A DNA stretch of 64,000 nucleotides. It comes from WHSW01 sp963821345. GTDB lineage: Bacteria; Actinomycetota; Thermoleophilia; Solirubrobacterales; 70-9. The stretch covers positions 434,001 to 498,000 of the forward strand of contig CAWGDM010000003.1 in the NCBI GenBank assembly GCA_963821345.1, in the 5' to 3' direction. Position numbers and translations under genes: made by a program. The notes under the pieces were generated by a model. It was not told the DNA's origin, did not search any database, and saw only the letters and a list, made by a program, of their open reading frames with translations. This document shows, piece after piece, positions 15,829-23,480 of this stretch; position 1 is the stretch's first letter, and every line of letters starts with the position of its first letter.

Positions 15829-18115
15829 CCTTCCACTTGTAGGTATCCGAGCTGACGTTGCCGACCGCGTCGGTGGCGGTGACCGTGAGCTTGTGCTTGC
15901 CGGGCTTGACCTTGAACTTTGGGTCCGCGGCGCACGGCTTGGCGGCCGCCTTGTCGAGCTTGCAGGTGAGCGTGGCGCCCGCCTCGGCGTCGATCTTGAA
16001 CTTCGCCTTCGCCTTGGTCGACTTCTTCTTCGGCCCCTTGGCGATCTTCAACGCGGCCGTGGTGTCGATCGTGAACGACGCCGAGCCGTTGCCTGCGTTG
16101 GCGAAGTAATCGGTCGCGTTGACCGCCAGCGTGTGCTGGCCGTCGGTCAGCGCCGGCGTCGTGAACGGGCTCGAGCACGGGGTCGCCGCGCCGCCGTCGA
16201 TCGAGCAGGCGAGAGTCTTAAGGTGGCGGTTGCCGCTGATCGTCAGGGTCGGCGTTGCGTCGTTGCTCGGAGGCGGGCCGGTGACCGTCACGTCCAAAGG
16301 CGAGGTCGGAGGCACGGAGGCGATCGCCGCCTGCGCGTCGATCAGTCCGGAGCCGACGACGTTGGCGCCCAGGGCGCCGACCGGGACCGCGGTGTTGCGC
16401 TGGGCGGCCTCGACCTGGAGGTTGGTCAGCGCCGGGTTCGCCTCGAGCTGTAGGGCGCCGACGGCCGCTGCGTGCGGCGCGGCTGCAGAGGTGCCGAAGA
16501 ACCGGTTGCCGCCGCCGAAGAATGTGTTCAGCCCTCCGTCGGTGGCTGAGATGTTCGGCTTCGTGATCGTCTGCGGCGCACCCAACGGGGGCGAGGGGGT
16601 GGTGCCGCTGACCGGCGCGAACAGGTAGGTGACCGGACCGCGCGACGAGAACGGCTCGACGATCGACGAGTTGTTGAACGGGACGGCGCCGACCGTCTGC
16701 GCCGCCTCGGCGCCGTTGTGGCCGAAGATCGTCGGCCCGGAGACGTCGGGGGCGGTCACCGCCTGGCCGAATGAGGTGATCGTGTTGGCGCCGTTGTCGC
16801 CGCTGACCCACTTGAGCCTGGGCGTGCCGCTGCCGGAGTAGCGGCGGATGACGATCTGCCGCGAGCCGGCGCCGCCGGTGGTGAAGCTCGCGAACTCGGT
16901 TGAGCTGCCGGACGCGATGTTGTCCTCGAAACCCCTCGCGCTGATCGTTGCGCCGTTGAGCACGTAGACGTCGAAGTCGTCCGTGATCCCGAACTGGGGC
17001 TCGGCCCACGAGAGGCTGAGCCGGAACGGCTTGCTGGCGCCGACGTTGACGTCGAGGGTGTTGTCGGATCCGACGCCGGGGTCGAAGTCCATGCAGCTGT
17101 CGGCGCCGCCGGCGCGATCCGCGAGCACGACCGCTGGGCAGGTGGTCGTGCGGTAGCCGGTTGGCGCCTCGTAGGAGTTGAAGCCGAGGCCGTTGTTGTT
17201 GAACGCCATCGAGAAGTAGGCGATGCCCTGGGCCGTGACGTCGTCCACGGCCTTCGCGATTACGCCGTCCTGGTACATCGGCTCGCGGAAAAAGATGATG
17301 TCGTCGCCGATCACGTTGGCGCCGTTGTCGGCGAGCGCGTGAATGTTGTCGGCGAAGCTGGTCTGGCTGATCAAGGCGGTGGCGAACGCGAGCGAGGCGC
17401 CCGGAGCGAGGTCGTGGACGATCTGCAGCATCGCGCGCCCTTCGTCGGCGCCACCGAAGTCCTGGAGCACTTGAACGGGCGTGGTCCGCCCGCACGGGTT
17501 TCCGGCCCCTGGCAGGTCGCCGGTCGTGACGTCGCCGGCCTCGCCGCCGAGCGCGTTGTAGGAGTCAGACATCATCCCGACCTTGACCCCGGTTCCGTCG
17601 ACGTCGAACTGGGTCCGCGCTGCCGCCGCCTTGAGCTGGACGTCCCCCTCGGTGACCACCCCGGTCGAGCAGGTGTTGATCGTCCCGCCCTCGGCGCCAC
17701 CGCCCTCGGTGCTGCCAGTCATCGGCTCGATCTGCTCGGTTGCGAACTCGACCCCGGGCACCGCGGCGACGTCGTCGAGGTCAGACTCGTCGATCGCAGC
17801 GCTGATCGTCCGGTAGGTCGGCGAGACGTGGAGGATTCGCGCTCCGGCGGCGCGCAGGGCACCGACTCGACCGCGCAGACGGTCGACCCGGACTTCGACG
17901 ACCAGAGCGCCGCCGTCGCGAAGCAAGCTCCCGGGCCCGTGTGCGAGCAATGAGACAGCCTCGCCTTGGGTGCCTGGGCCTGCGGAGCGCAGGTCGGGCC
18001 GGCTGAGCTCGCGCAAGCGCCACGAGAGGGTGTCGTGATCGCCCGGGGTGGTCGCCGCCGCTCCGGGCGCGATCAGCAACATTCCCACAACGGTCGCAGC
18101 GATTCCCGCCTTCAC
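15812..18115 (-). CDS. Secreted subtilisin-fold (S8-like) protein with Ig-like tail
   Basis: 767 residues. Signal peptide with GMLLIAPGAAA. Subtilase landmarks: Asp184 in VGMMSDSYN, a DEGRAMLQIVHDLAPGA block at ~224-240, FSSRGP at ~489, and the Ser543 loop FFGTSAAAPHAAA. The usual His-bearing HGT motif was not found; its place holds DEGRAML. The last ~180 residues carry an Ig/bacterial-cadherin-like domain (LKTLACSIDGGAATPC, DGQHTLAVNATDYFANAGN) and a second Lys-rich one ending KWKVKKKS. Exported, possibly surface-bound. RBS GGGAGGGAAG lies before ATG 18115. Whether it is an active protease is doubtful. Confidence 0.85.
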   Translation of the reverse strand: MKAGIAATVVGMLLIAPGAAATTPGDHDTLSWRLRELSRPDLRSAGPGTQGEAVSLLAHGPGSLLRDGGALVVEVRVDRLRGRVGALRAAGARILHVSPTYRTISAAIDESDLDDVAAVPGVEFATEQIEPMTGSTEGGGAEGGTINTCSTGVVTEGDVQLKAAAARTQFDVDGTGVKVGMMSDSYNALGGEAGDVTTGDLPGAGNPCGRTTPVQVLQDFGGADEGRAMLQIVHDLAPGASLAFATALISQTSFADNIHALADNGANVIGDDIIFFREPMYQDGVIAKAVDDVTAQGIAYFSMAFNNNGLGFNSYEAPTGYRTTTCPAVVLADRAGGADSCMDFDPGVGSDNTLDVNVGASKPFRLSLSWAEPQFGITDDFDVYVLNGATISARGFEDNIASGSSTEFASFTTGGAGSRQIVIRRYSGSGTPRLKWVSGDNGANTITSFGQAVTAPDVSGPTIFGHNGAEAAQTVGAVPFNNSSIVEPFSSRGPVTYLFAPVSGTTPSPPLGAPQTITKPNISATDGGLNTFFGGGNRFFGTSAAAPHAAAVGALQLEANPALTNLQVEAAQRNTAVPVGALGANVVGSGLIDAQAAIASVPPTSPLDVTVTGPPPSNDATPTLTISGNRHLKTLACSIDGGAATPCSSPFTTPALTDGQHTLAVNATDYFANAGNGSASFTIDTTAALKIAKGPKKKSTKAKAKFKIDAEAGATLTCKLDKAAAKPCAADPKFKVKPGKHKLTVTATDAVGNVSSDTYKWKVKKKS

Positions 18116-18164
18116 TTACTTCCCTCCCGGTCGTGGTCGCGCCCCGTCTTATAGCGTCGCGGCG

Positions 18165-18578
18165 ATGAGCTCGCAAGGACACGAGCCCCCGGCCGGCGAA
18201 TCGCCCCCCGACGAGGAGGAGCTGCAGCGCCGACTCGAGGAGCAGCTGCGCCAGATCCGGGTCCAGGATCTGATCACCGAGAGCACCGCCAGCATCCTCA
18301 ACCTCTCGGCTCGGCGGATCGCGAAGGCCGACGAGCGCGACCTCGAGCAGGCGAGGATCGGAATCGAGGCGGTCCGGGCCCTGGTCGAGCTGCTCGAGCC
18401 GGGCCCGCGCGAGCAGGTCCGCGAGGCGCTCTCGCAGGTGCAGCTGCTGTACGCGCGCGAGAGCCAGGGGGGCGAGGCGCCCGATGAGGCCGCGCCCGCC
18501 GAGCCACCGCCCGCCGAACCTCAGCGGCCGGGCCCTGAGCCGCCGCCGCGGCTGTGGACCCCGCCGGGGTCGTCATAA
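18165..18578 (+). CDS. Small helical acidic protein, DUF1844-like
   Basis: 137 residues. The middle section (VQDLITESTASILNLSARRI, then LEQARIGIEAVRALVELLEP and VREALSQVQLLYARE) has the pattern of DUF1844, whose function is unknown. The N-terminus is acidic and the C-terminal ~45 residues are Pro/Glu/Ala-rich and likely disordered. ATG 18165 is nine bases after TATAGC. It is divergent from the subtilase-like gene, and TATAAG for that gene lies on the other strand of the same AT-rich spot (18148-18155). Confidence 0.7.
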   Translation: MSSQGHEPPAGESPPDEEELQRRLEEQLRQIRVQDLITESTASILNLSARRIAKADERDLEQARIGIEAVRALVELLEPGPREQVREALSQVQLLYARESQGGEAPDEAAPAEPPPAEPQRPGPEPPPRLWTPPGSS

Positions 18579-18611
18579 CGCCGCCCATTCCTCTACAGTT
18601 CCCGCCGCTTC

Positions 18612-18635
18612 GCGGCCGGACCGTTTTCCGGCCGC
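18612..18635 (+). terminator. GC-rich hairpin in the hppA leader
   Basis: A perfect 9-bp stem (GCGGCCGGA/TCCGGCCGC) with loop CCGTTT, followed by TTCTGAG. It could end the upstream DUF1844-like transcript or act as an attenuator in the hppA leader. There is no long T tract. Confidence 0.5.
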
Positions 18636-18669
18636 TTCTGAGTGATTAGAGACTTACGGAGGACCTGTC

Positions 18670-20748
18670 TTGACCGATTTCCTGACCGATTACGGCGTCC
18701 TGATCGCGCTCGTGTGCGCCGGCGCCGCGGTGCTCTACGGAGCGCTGGTGACCCAGCGGCTGCTTGCGCGCTCCGCCGGCAACGACCGCATGCGGGAGAT
18801 CTCCGGTGCGGTCCAGGAGGGTGCCAAGGCCTACCTGAATCGTCAGTACACGATCATCGCCATGGTCGCCGTCCCGCTCGCGATCCTGATCGCGGTGATC
18901 CAGGACGTGCCGACGGCGATCGGGTTCGTGATCGGCGGGGCGCTCTCCGGCGCCGCCGGGTTCATCGGCATGAACGTCTCGGTCCGGGCGAACGCCCGGG
19001 TCGCCGAGGCCGCGCGCGGCGGCGTGCCGCCGGCGCTCGACGTCGCCTTCAAGGGCGGCTCGGTCACCGGCCTGCTGGTCGTCGGCCTGGCGCTGCTCGG
19101 CGTCGCCGGCTACTTCGGGATCCTGGTCCTCACCGACCACACCGACAAGGAAGCGGTCGACGCGCTGATCGGGCTCGGATTCGGCGGCTCGCTGATCTCC
19201 GTCTTCGCCCGGCTCGGCGGCGGCATCTTCACCAAGGCAGCCGACGTCGGCGCCGACCTCGTCGGCAAGGTCGAGGCGGGGATTCCCGAGGATGACCCGC
19301 GCAACCCCGCGGTGATCGCCGACAACGTCGGCGACAACGTCGGCGACTGCGCCGGCATGGCGGCCGACCTGTTCGAGACCTACGCGGTGACCACGGTCGC
19401 CGTGATGCTGCTCGGGGTGCTCACCTTCTCCGCCGACTTCGCCCGCGAGGTGGCGCTGTACCCGCTGGTCCTCGGCGGGGTCGCGATCCTCGCCTCGATC
19501 GTCGGCGCCCTCGCGGTGCGGACGACCACCGACAAGGTCGAGGGCGCGCTCTATCGCGGCCTGCTGATCTCGGCGGTGATCTGCGCGGCGCTCTTCTACC
19601 CGATCACCGACTGGCTGATGAGCGACGCGCTCTCGCTCGGCGTCGGCGACCCGGGCAGCGCCCTGTTCGGCACCTCGGTCTCCGACCTTTGGTTCTGCGC
19701 CCTGATCGGCCTGGTGGTGACCGGCGGCCTGTTCGTGATCACCGACTACTACACCTCGACCCGGTTCCGTCCCGTGAAGACGATCAGCCAGGCGTCGGTG
19801 ACCGGCCACGCGACGAACATCATCCAGGGGCTCGCCCAGGGCTTCCAGTCGGCGGTCGCTCCGGCGCTGCTGATCGCGCTCGCGATCTTCGGCGCCAACG
19901 AGCTCGCCGGGATCTACGGGATCGCGATCGCGGTCACCGCCCAGCTCTCGCTCTGCGGTCTGATCGTCGCGCTCGACGCCTTCGGGCCGATCACCGACAA
20001 CGCCGGCGGGATCGCCGAGATGGCGGAGCTCCCCGAGGAGGTTCGCAACATCACCGACCCGCTCGACGCGGTCGGCAATACGACCAAGGCCGTGACCAAG
20101 GGCTACGCGATCGGCTCCGCCGCGCTCGCCGCCCTGGTGCTGTTCGCGGCCTTCCAGATCGAGCTCTCCGATGAACCGGGCGGCACCGGCCTGATCTTCC
20201 AGATCTCCGAGCCCGCCGTGCTGATCGGCCTGCTGATCGGCGGGATGATGGTCTACATGTTCTCCTCGTTGGCGATCGAGGCCGTCGGCCGGGCCGCGGC
20301 GCAGGTCGTCGAGCAGGTCCGCAAGCAGTTCCGCGAGCACCCCGGGATCATGGATGGCACCGAGAAGCCCGACTACGCGGACACGGTCAGCATCGTCACC
20401 GCCGCGGCTCAGCGCGAGATGATCCTGCCGTCGCTGATCCCGATCGTGGTCCCGGTGATCGTCGGCATCATCAGCGTCAAGGCGCTCGGCGGTCTGCTGA
20501 TCGGCGTGATCGTCGTCGGCCTGTTCATGGCCCTCTCGATGACCGCCGGCGGCGGCGCCTGGGACAACGCCAAGAAGCTGATCGAGGACGGCGCCTTCGG
20601 CGGCAAGGGCTCCGAGGCCCACGCCGCGTCGGTGACCGGCGACACGGTCGGCGATCCCTACAAGGACACCGCCGGTCCGGCGATCAACCCGATGATCAAG
20701 GTCGCCAACATCGTCGCGATCCTGATCATCCCGATCGTCCACTTCTAA
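18670..20748 (+). CDS. hppA: Membrane-bound H+-translocating pyrophosphatase, K+-independent type
   Basis: Hydrolyses pyrophosphate and pumps protons across the membrane. 692 residues, about 16 membrane helices. Catalytic loops: FKGGSVTGLLVVG, the DNVGDNVGDCAGMAADLFE loop (~residues 218-236), FGPITDNAGG, and the end GDTVGDPYKDTAGPAINPMI. The GNTTKAVTKG motif has Lys where K+-dependent enzymes have Ala, so this belongs to the K+-independent class. TTG 18670 has ACGGAGGACC upstream and is preferred. Monocistronic, with hairpins on both sides. Confidence 0.97.
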   Translation: MTDFLTDYGVLIALVCAGAAVLYGALVTQRLLARSAGNDRMREISGAVQEGAKAYLNRQYTIIAMVAVPLAILIAVIQDVPTAIGFVIGGALSGAAGFIGMNVSVRANARVAEAARGGVPPALDVAFKGGSVTGLLVVGLALLGVAGYFGILVLTDHTDKEAVDALIGLGFGGSLISVFARLGGGIFTKAADVGADLVGKVEAGIPEDDPRNPAVIADNVGDNVGDCAGMAADLFETYAVTTVAVMLLGVLTFSADFAREVALYPLVLGGVAILASIVGALAVRTTTDKVEGALYRGLLISAVICAALFYPITDWLMSDALSLGVGDPGSALFGTSVSDLWFCALIGLVVTGGLFVITDYYTSTRFRPVKTISQASVTGHATNIIQGLAQGFQSAVAPALLIALAIFGANELAGIYGIAIAVTAQLSLCGLIVALDAFGPITDNAGGIAEMAELPEEVRNITDPLDAVGNTTKAVTKGYAIGSAALAALVLFAAFQIELSDEPGGTGLIFQISEPAVLIGLLIGGMMVYMFSSLAIEAVGRAAAQVVEQVRKQFREHPGIMDGTEKPDYADTVSIVTAAAQREMILPSLIPIVVPVIVGIISVKALGGLLIGVIVVGLFMALSMTAGGGAWDNAKKLIEDGAFGGKGSEAHAASVTGDTVGDPYKDTAGPAINPMIKVANIVAILIIPIVHF

Positions 20749-20757
20749 GCCGGACCG

Positions 20758-20779
20758 CCGGCAGCGCATAGGCTGCCGG
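20758..20779 (+). terminator. Hairpin after hppA
   Basis: Perfect 8-bp stem CCGGCAGC/GCTGCCGG with loop GCATAG, ten bases after the hppA stop. No T tract follows, but the position fits a terminator. Confidence 0.6.
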
Positions 20780-20804
20780 GGAGATCAACGGAAAGGGAAT
20801 TCCC

Positions 20805-21443
20805 ATGAGGCGGAAGTTTGGAAGGCCGTCACCGGCGTTGGTGATCGCATCGATCGCGCTGTTCGTCGCTCTGGCCGGCGGTGCCTGGGCCGTTAGTCAC
20901 GCGCCGAAGAACTCGGTCACCGCGAAGAGCATCAAGAACGGCGCGGTGAAGACCAAGAAGATCAAGGACGAGGCGGTGACCACCGAGAAGCTCGCCGACG
21001 ACGCGGTCACCACCCAGAAGCTCGCCGACGACGCGGTAACCAGCGCCAAGGTCAAGAACGGCACGATCGGCGAGTCCGATCTGACCGCGTATACGACCAC
21101 CGACGCCACCCTGATCAACGGCTGGATCGCCGTCGGCACCGCCCCGGTGCCGACCTTCGGCAAGGACGCGCTCGGCTTCGTGCATCTCCGTGGGACGCTG
21201 CGGAACCCGGGCGGGAACGCCACCAACGGCACGGTTGGGTTCACGCTGCCGACCGGGATGCGCCCGGAGCGCACTGAGCAGTTCCCAGCCGCGCAGATCT
21301 TCGGCGGCGCTTCGAGCGTCTGCGTGATCACGGTGGGGACCGACGGCTCCGTCGTGCTGGGCATCAACGCCTCCGAGGCCACCGGCTGTCACCCGGTCGG
21401 CACGATCTCGGTCTCCGGGATCACCTTCAAGGCCACGGGCTAG
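20805..21443 (+). CDS. Secreted protein with decapeptide repeats
   Basis: 212 residues. Signal sequence SPALVIASIALFVALAGGAWA, a start typical of secreted proteins in Solirubrobacterales. Residues 37-86 are five 10-residue repeats (SVTAKSIKNG, AVKTKKIKDE, AVTTEKLADD, AVTTQKLADD, AVTSAKVKNG). The rest is beta-rich (LGFVHLRGTLRNPGG, VGFTLPTGMRPE) and contains two cysteines. The repeat type recalls trimeric fibre or tail-fibre shafts, so a surface or multimeric role is possible. RBS GGAAAGGGAA before ATG 20805. Confidence 0.8.
   Translation: MRRKFGRPSPALVIASIALFVALAGGAWAVSHAPKNSVTAKSIKNGAVKTKKIKDEAVTTEKLADDAVTTQKLADDAVTSAKVKNGTIGESDLTAYTTTDATLINGWIAVGTAPVPTFGKDALGFVHLRGTLRNPGGNATNGTVGFTLPTGMRPERTEQFPAAQIFGGASSVCVITVGTDGSVVLGINASEATGCHPVGTISVSGITFKATG
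20913..21062 (+). repeat. Five 30-bp coding repeats (decapeptide)
   Basis: Coding repeat of period 30 inside the secreted protein gene. Copies 3 and 4 (AVTTEKLADD, AVTTQKLADD) are almost identical at the DNA level; the flanking copies are more diverged. Confidence 0.85.
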
Positions 21444-21453
21444 CCGAGAGCGG

Positions 21454-21482
21454 TTGGCCGGCGCGCGGGGCCGCGGTAAGAT
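21454..21482 (+). promoter_or_regulatory. Candidate promoter with -35 and -10
   Basis: TTGGCC, 17-base spacer, TAAGAT. It ends 32 bases before ATG 21515, leaving a short leader that contains the GGAAGGGA ribosome site. Confidence 0.5.
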
Positions 21483-21514
21483 CGGCTCCGGCGCCGGCTC
21501 CGGAAGGGATAGCG

Positions 21515-21943
21515 ATGCACCGCAAGCTCATGTTCGTACTGGCGATCGCGGCGACGCTCGGGTTGGCGGCGGGTGCGCTCGCGAAGACCAACAACCTGAC
21601 CGGGAAGTTCCAAGGGGACGCGAACTCGTCGATCTCGCTCGACGTAAAGCTGAGCGCCAAGGGCAAGCCGAAGAAGATCACCGGCGGCGACTTCGCCCAT
21701 GTCGACCTCGTCTGCAACGACGGCAGCCTCGCCGAGGCCGAGGGCACACTGGCGGCGATGGCGCTGAAGAAGCAGGGCTCCTCCTACAGCTTCAAGCTCG
21801 GCAGCCTGAACAGCGACTTCCTCCTCCACGGGACGCTCGACAAGAAGGGCAAGAAGGCCGAGGGCGCCGTCACGATCGTCATCGATCAAGGCGAGCATCC
21901 GCCTTGCATCGCCGACAACTCGGCGTTCACGGCCTCGAAGTAG
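21515..21943 (+). CDS. Small secreted protein, unknown function
   Basis: 142 residues. Signal peptide FVLAIAATLGLAAGALA, then a Lys-rich beta-type domain (LTGKFQGDANSSISLDVKLS) with two cysteines (VCNDGSL, PPCIADN). No recognised family. RBS GGAAGGGA and a candidate promoter lie upstream. Converges on the glyoxalase-like gene. Confidence 0.72.
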   Translation: MHRKLMFVLAIAATLGLAAGALAKTNNLTGKFQGDANSSISLDVKLSAKGKPKKITGGDFAHVDLVCNDGSLAEAEGTLAAMALKKQGSSYSFKLGSLNSDFLLHGTLDKKGKKAEGAVTIVIDQGEHPPCIADNSAFTASK

Positions 21944-21953
21944 GGTCGCCCTC

Positions 21954-22331
21954 CTAGCCGCGCTGGATGAGCTCGACCCGGTAGTCGTCGGGATCGCGGA
22001 CGAAGCAGATCCGCGAGCCGCCCTCGCGCACGGAGTAGGGCGGGCGCTCGGGCTCGATCCCCAGGGCGGCAAGGCGTTTGAGGGTGGCGTCGAGGTCCTG
22101 GGTCGTGAGCGCGATGTGCCCGTAGCCGGTGCCGATCTCGTATGGCTCCGTGCGCCCGTGGTTGAGGGTGAGCTCGAGCCGCGGCCCGTCACCGGGCAGT
22201 CCGAGGAAGCAATTTGTGGCGCTCTCGCCGACCGGGAACCGGTGCAGCTCCTCGAAGCCGAGCTTCCCGTAAAAGGCGATCGAACGGTCGAGGTCGAGGA
22301 CTCGGTAGCAGGTGTGGATCAGCTCGCTCAT
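21954..22331 (-). CDS. Glyoxalase I-like VOC protein
   Basis: 125 residues. LIHTCYRVLDLDRSIAFYGK, LELTLNHGRTEPYEIGTGYGHIAL and FVRDPDDYRVELIQRG follow glyoxalase I (GloA) closely, including metal ligands His at the start, Glu in LELT, His in GHIAL and Glu in VELI. It would turn the methylglyoxal-thiol adduct into an acyl thiol, probably with an actinobacterial thiol rather than glutathione. ATG 22331. Confidence 0.88.
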   Translation of the reverse strand: MSELIHTCYRVLDLDRSIAFYGKLGFEELHRFPVGESATNCFLGLPGDGPRLELTLNHGRTEPYEIGTGYGHIALTTQDLDATLKRLAALGIEPERPPYSVREGGSRICFVRDPDDYRVELIQRG

Positions 22332-22383
22332 CGCAGCGATCAGACTAGCCAACTCCCGGTGGCCGACCGACCAGCGGGCGCCA

Positions 22384-22389
22384 TATAGT
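22384..22389 (+). promoter_or_regulatory. -10-like hexamer TATAGT, 6 nt before GTG 22396
   Basis: A near-consensus -10 box six bases before the start codon in an otherwise GC-rich stretch; indicates leaderless transcription. Confidence 0.6.
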
Positions 22390-22395
22390 CGCCGC

Positions 22396-23478
22396 GTGCC
22401 CGCTCCCGAGCCGATCAACGTCGCCGACTACGAACGGCTCGCGGCCGAGCGCCTCGACCCGGGGGTGCACGGATACTTTGCCGGCGGCGCGGGCGACGAG
22501 CGGACCCTGCGCGACAACGTCGCCGCGTACGCCCGCCGCACCCTGCACCCGCGGGTGCTGGTCGACGTCAGCGAGGTCAGCACCCGGACCACGGTGCTCG
22601 ACACCGAGATCTCGTTCCCGCTGCTGGTTGCGCCGGTCGCCTTCCAGCGGCTCGTCGACCCCGACGGCGAGGTCGCGATGGCGCGCGCGGCGGCCGCGGC
22701 GGGGACGATCATGACCCTGTCGACGATCGCGACCTCGCATCCGCGCGAGATCGCCGCCGAGGCTCCCCCGGCTCCGCGCTGGTTTCAGCTCTACTGCTTC
22801 CGCGACCGCGGCGTGACCCGAGCGCTGATCGACGAGGCCGTCGAGTCGGGGTTCGAGGCGATCGCGCTGACCGTCGACGCGCCCCGGGCCGGCCGCCGCG
22901 AGCGCGACCTGCGGACCGGCTTCGTGGTCCCTCCCGAGATCACCGCCCCGGCGGTTGCCGCGGCGGTCGGCTCGAGCGGCCCGATCAGCGTCAAGGAGGT
23001 GTTCGAGCTCGTCGATCCGACGCTGGATTGGGACGACCTCGAGTCGCTGGTCGCCGAGTGCTCGCTGCCGATTCTGCTGAAGGGAATCCAGACCGGTGCC
23101 GACGCCGGGCTCGCGGTCGAGCACGGTGCCGCCGGGGTGATCGTCTCCAACCACGGCGGCCGCCAGCTCGACGGGGTCCCGGCGACGCTCGACATCCTCC
23201 CCGAGGTGGTCGAGGCGGTCGAGGGCAGCTGCGAGGTCCTGGTCGACGGCGGCATCCGCCGGGGCACCGATGTGCTCACCGCGCTCGCCCTTGGCGCCCG
23301 TGCCGTGCTCGCCGGGCGGGCGCCCCTGTGGGGGCTTGCCGTGGGCGGCGAGGCGGGGGCGCGCGACGTGCTCGAGATCCTGCGCGCCGAGGTCGAGCTG
23401 GGGATGGTCCTGCTCGGCTGCCGTTCGCCCGATCAGATCGGCCCGGAGCACGTCCGCGGCGGGCCTAGACTCGGCTAG
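22396..23478 (+). CDS. FMN-dependent alpha-hydroxy acid oxidase/dehydrogenase
   Basis: 360 residues, TIM barrel of the lactate/glycolate oxidase family. NVADYERLAAERLDPGVHGY at the start, PLLVAPVAFQRLVDPDGE, MTLSTIATSH, WFQLYCFRDRG, LTVDAPRAGRRERDLRTGF, ILLKGIQTGADA, and the active-site block VSNHGGRQLDG with catalytic His, followed by LVDGGIRRGTDVLTALALGA (FMN phosphate binding). It oxidises an L-2-hydroxy acid; the exact substrate cannot be assigned. Confidence 0.92.
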   Translation: MPAPEPINVADYERLAAERLDPGVHGYFAGGAGDERTLRDNVAAYARRTLHPRVLVDVSEVSTRTTVLDTEISFPLLVAPVAFQRLVDPDGEVAMARAAAAAGTIMTLSTIATSHPREIAAEAPPAPRWFQLYCFRDRGVTRALIDEAVESGFEAIALTVDAPRAGRRERDLRTGFVVPPEITAPAVAAAVGSSGPISVKEVFELVDPTLDWDDLESLVAECSLPILLKGIQTGADAGLAVEHGAAGVIVSNHGGRQLDGVPATLDILPEVVEAVEGSCEVLVDGGIRRGTDVLTALALGARAVLAGRAPLWGLAVGGEAGARDVLEILRAEVELGMVLLGCRSPDQIGPEHVRGGPRLG

Positions 23479-23480
23479 GA

